Positions 6,780-6,864 of a stretch of DNA of 6,864 nt are shown in pieces. The notes beneath the pieces are model-generated. The model was given only the letters and a program-made list of their open reading frames with translations. It did not search any database and was not told the origin of the DNA. The position numbers and the translations under genes were made by a program. Origin of the DNA: DTU049 sp033809015 (GTDB lineage Bacteria > Bacteroidota > Bacteroidia > Bacteroidales > DTU049); NCBI GenBank assembly GCA_033809015.1, contig JAPXMM010000135.1:1-6864 (forward strand), written 5' to 3'. Every line of letters begins with the position of its first letter. Within the stretch, counting starts at the first letter, position 1.

Positions 6780-6864
6780 ATGAAGGAATTATTAGAAAAT
6801 ATCGATAAATACTTGGCTCTACCCAAGGATCATAAGCGAGATTTCCTCGATCAGCTATATCAAT
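6780..6864 (+). CDS. N-terminal fragment of an unidentified protein (3' end outside window)
   Basis: An ATG at 6780 opens a frame that stays open for all 28 codons to the window edge (MKELLENIDKYLALPKDH, then KRDFLDQLYQ). It lies just downstream of a -7-like octamer and marks a sharp change from nearly pure A/T spacer to sequence with about 36% G+C by eye, including C/G-ending codons (ATC, CTA CCC AAG, TTC CTC), as expected at a real gene start. The fragment is charged and helical with no signal peptide, so the protein is probably cytoplasmic. I do not recognise the family from 28 residues. Confidence 0.55.
   Translation, partial: MKELLENIDKYLALPKDHKRDFLDQLYQ

Overview
The window is AT-rich (by eye roughly 27% G+C in the long + strand gene, mid-30s in the long - strand gene). 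It comes from a member of the Bacteroidota. Three signs agree: a SprE/PorW-type lipoprotein of the type IX secretion system (T9SS), a secreted protein ending in the Bacteroidota-specific gliding-motility-associated C-terminal domain (CHU_C, T9SS type B sorting signal), and a promoter matching the Bacteroidota -33/-7 consensus (TTG, 20 bp, TAnnTTTG). Nothing in the sequence fixes the genus.

Layout. Positions 1-123 hold the last 40 codons of an unidentified + strand gene. A 93-bp gap carries the promoter. Positions 217-2835 (+) encode an 872-residue SprE/PorW homologue. A 308-bp AT-rich convergent spacer follows, with only weak hairpins. On the - strand, reading right to left, a two-gene operon runs from 6490 to 3144. 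First comes a 184-residue exported protein of uncertain family (faintly PsbP/Mog1-like). It overlaps by ATGA a 931-residue multidomain surface protein: signal peptide, about 490 residues of unassigned beta-rich region, two SprB-type repeats, two PKD domains and CHU_C. After a 289-bp AT-rich divergent spacer, a + strand gene begins at 6780 and runs off the window.

How the genes fit together. SprE/PorW is an outer-membrane lipoprotein needed for T9SS function. The large - strand protein carries the sorting signal of T9SS substrates. The window thus places a secretion-machine component tail-to-tail with a probable cargo. The 184-residue protein is translationally coupled to that cargo but has no visible T9SS signal of its own. 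It may be a periplasmic partner, but this is inference. The least explained and most interesting part is the long N-terminal region of the cargo. No mobile element, CRISPR array, tRNA or rRNA is visible.
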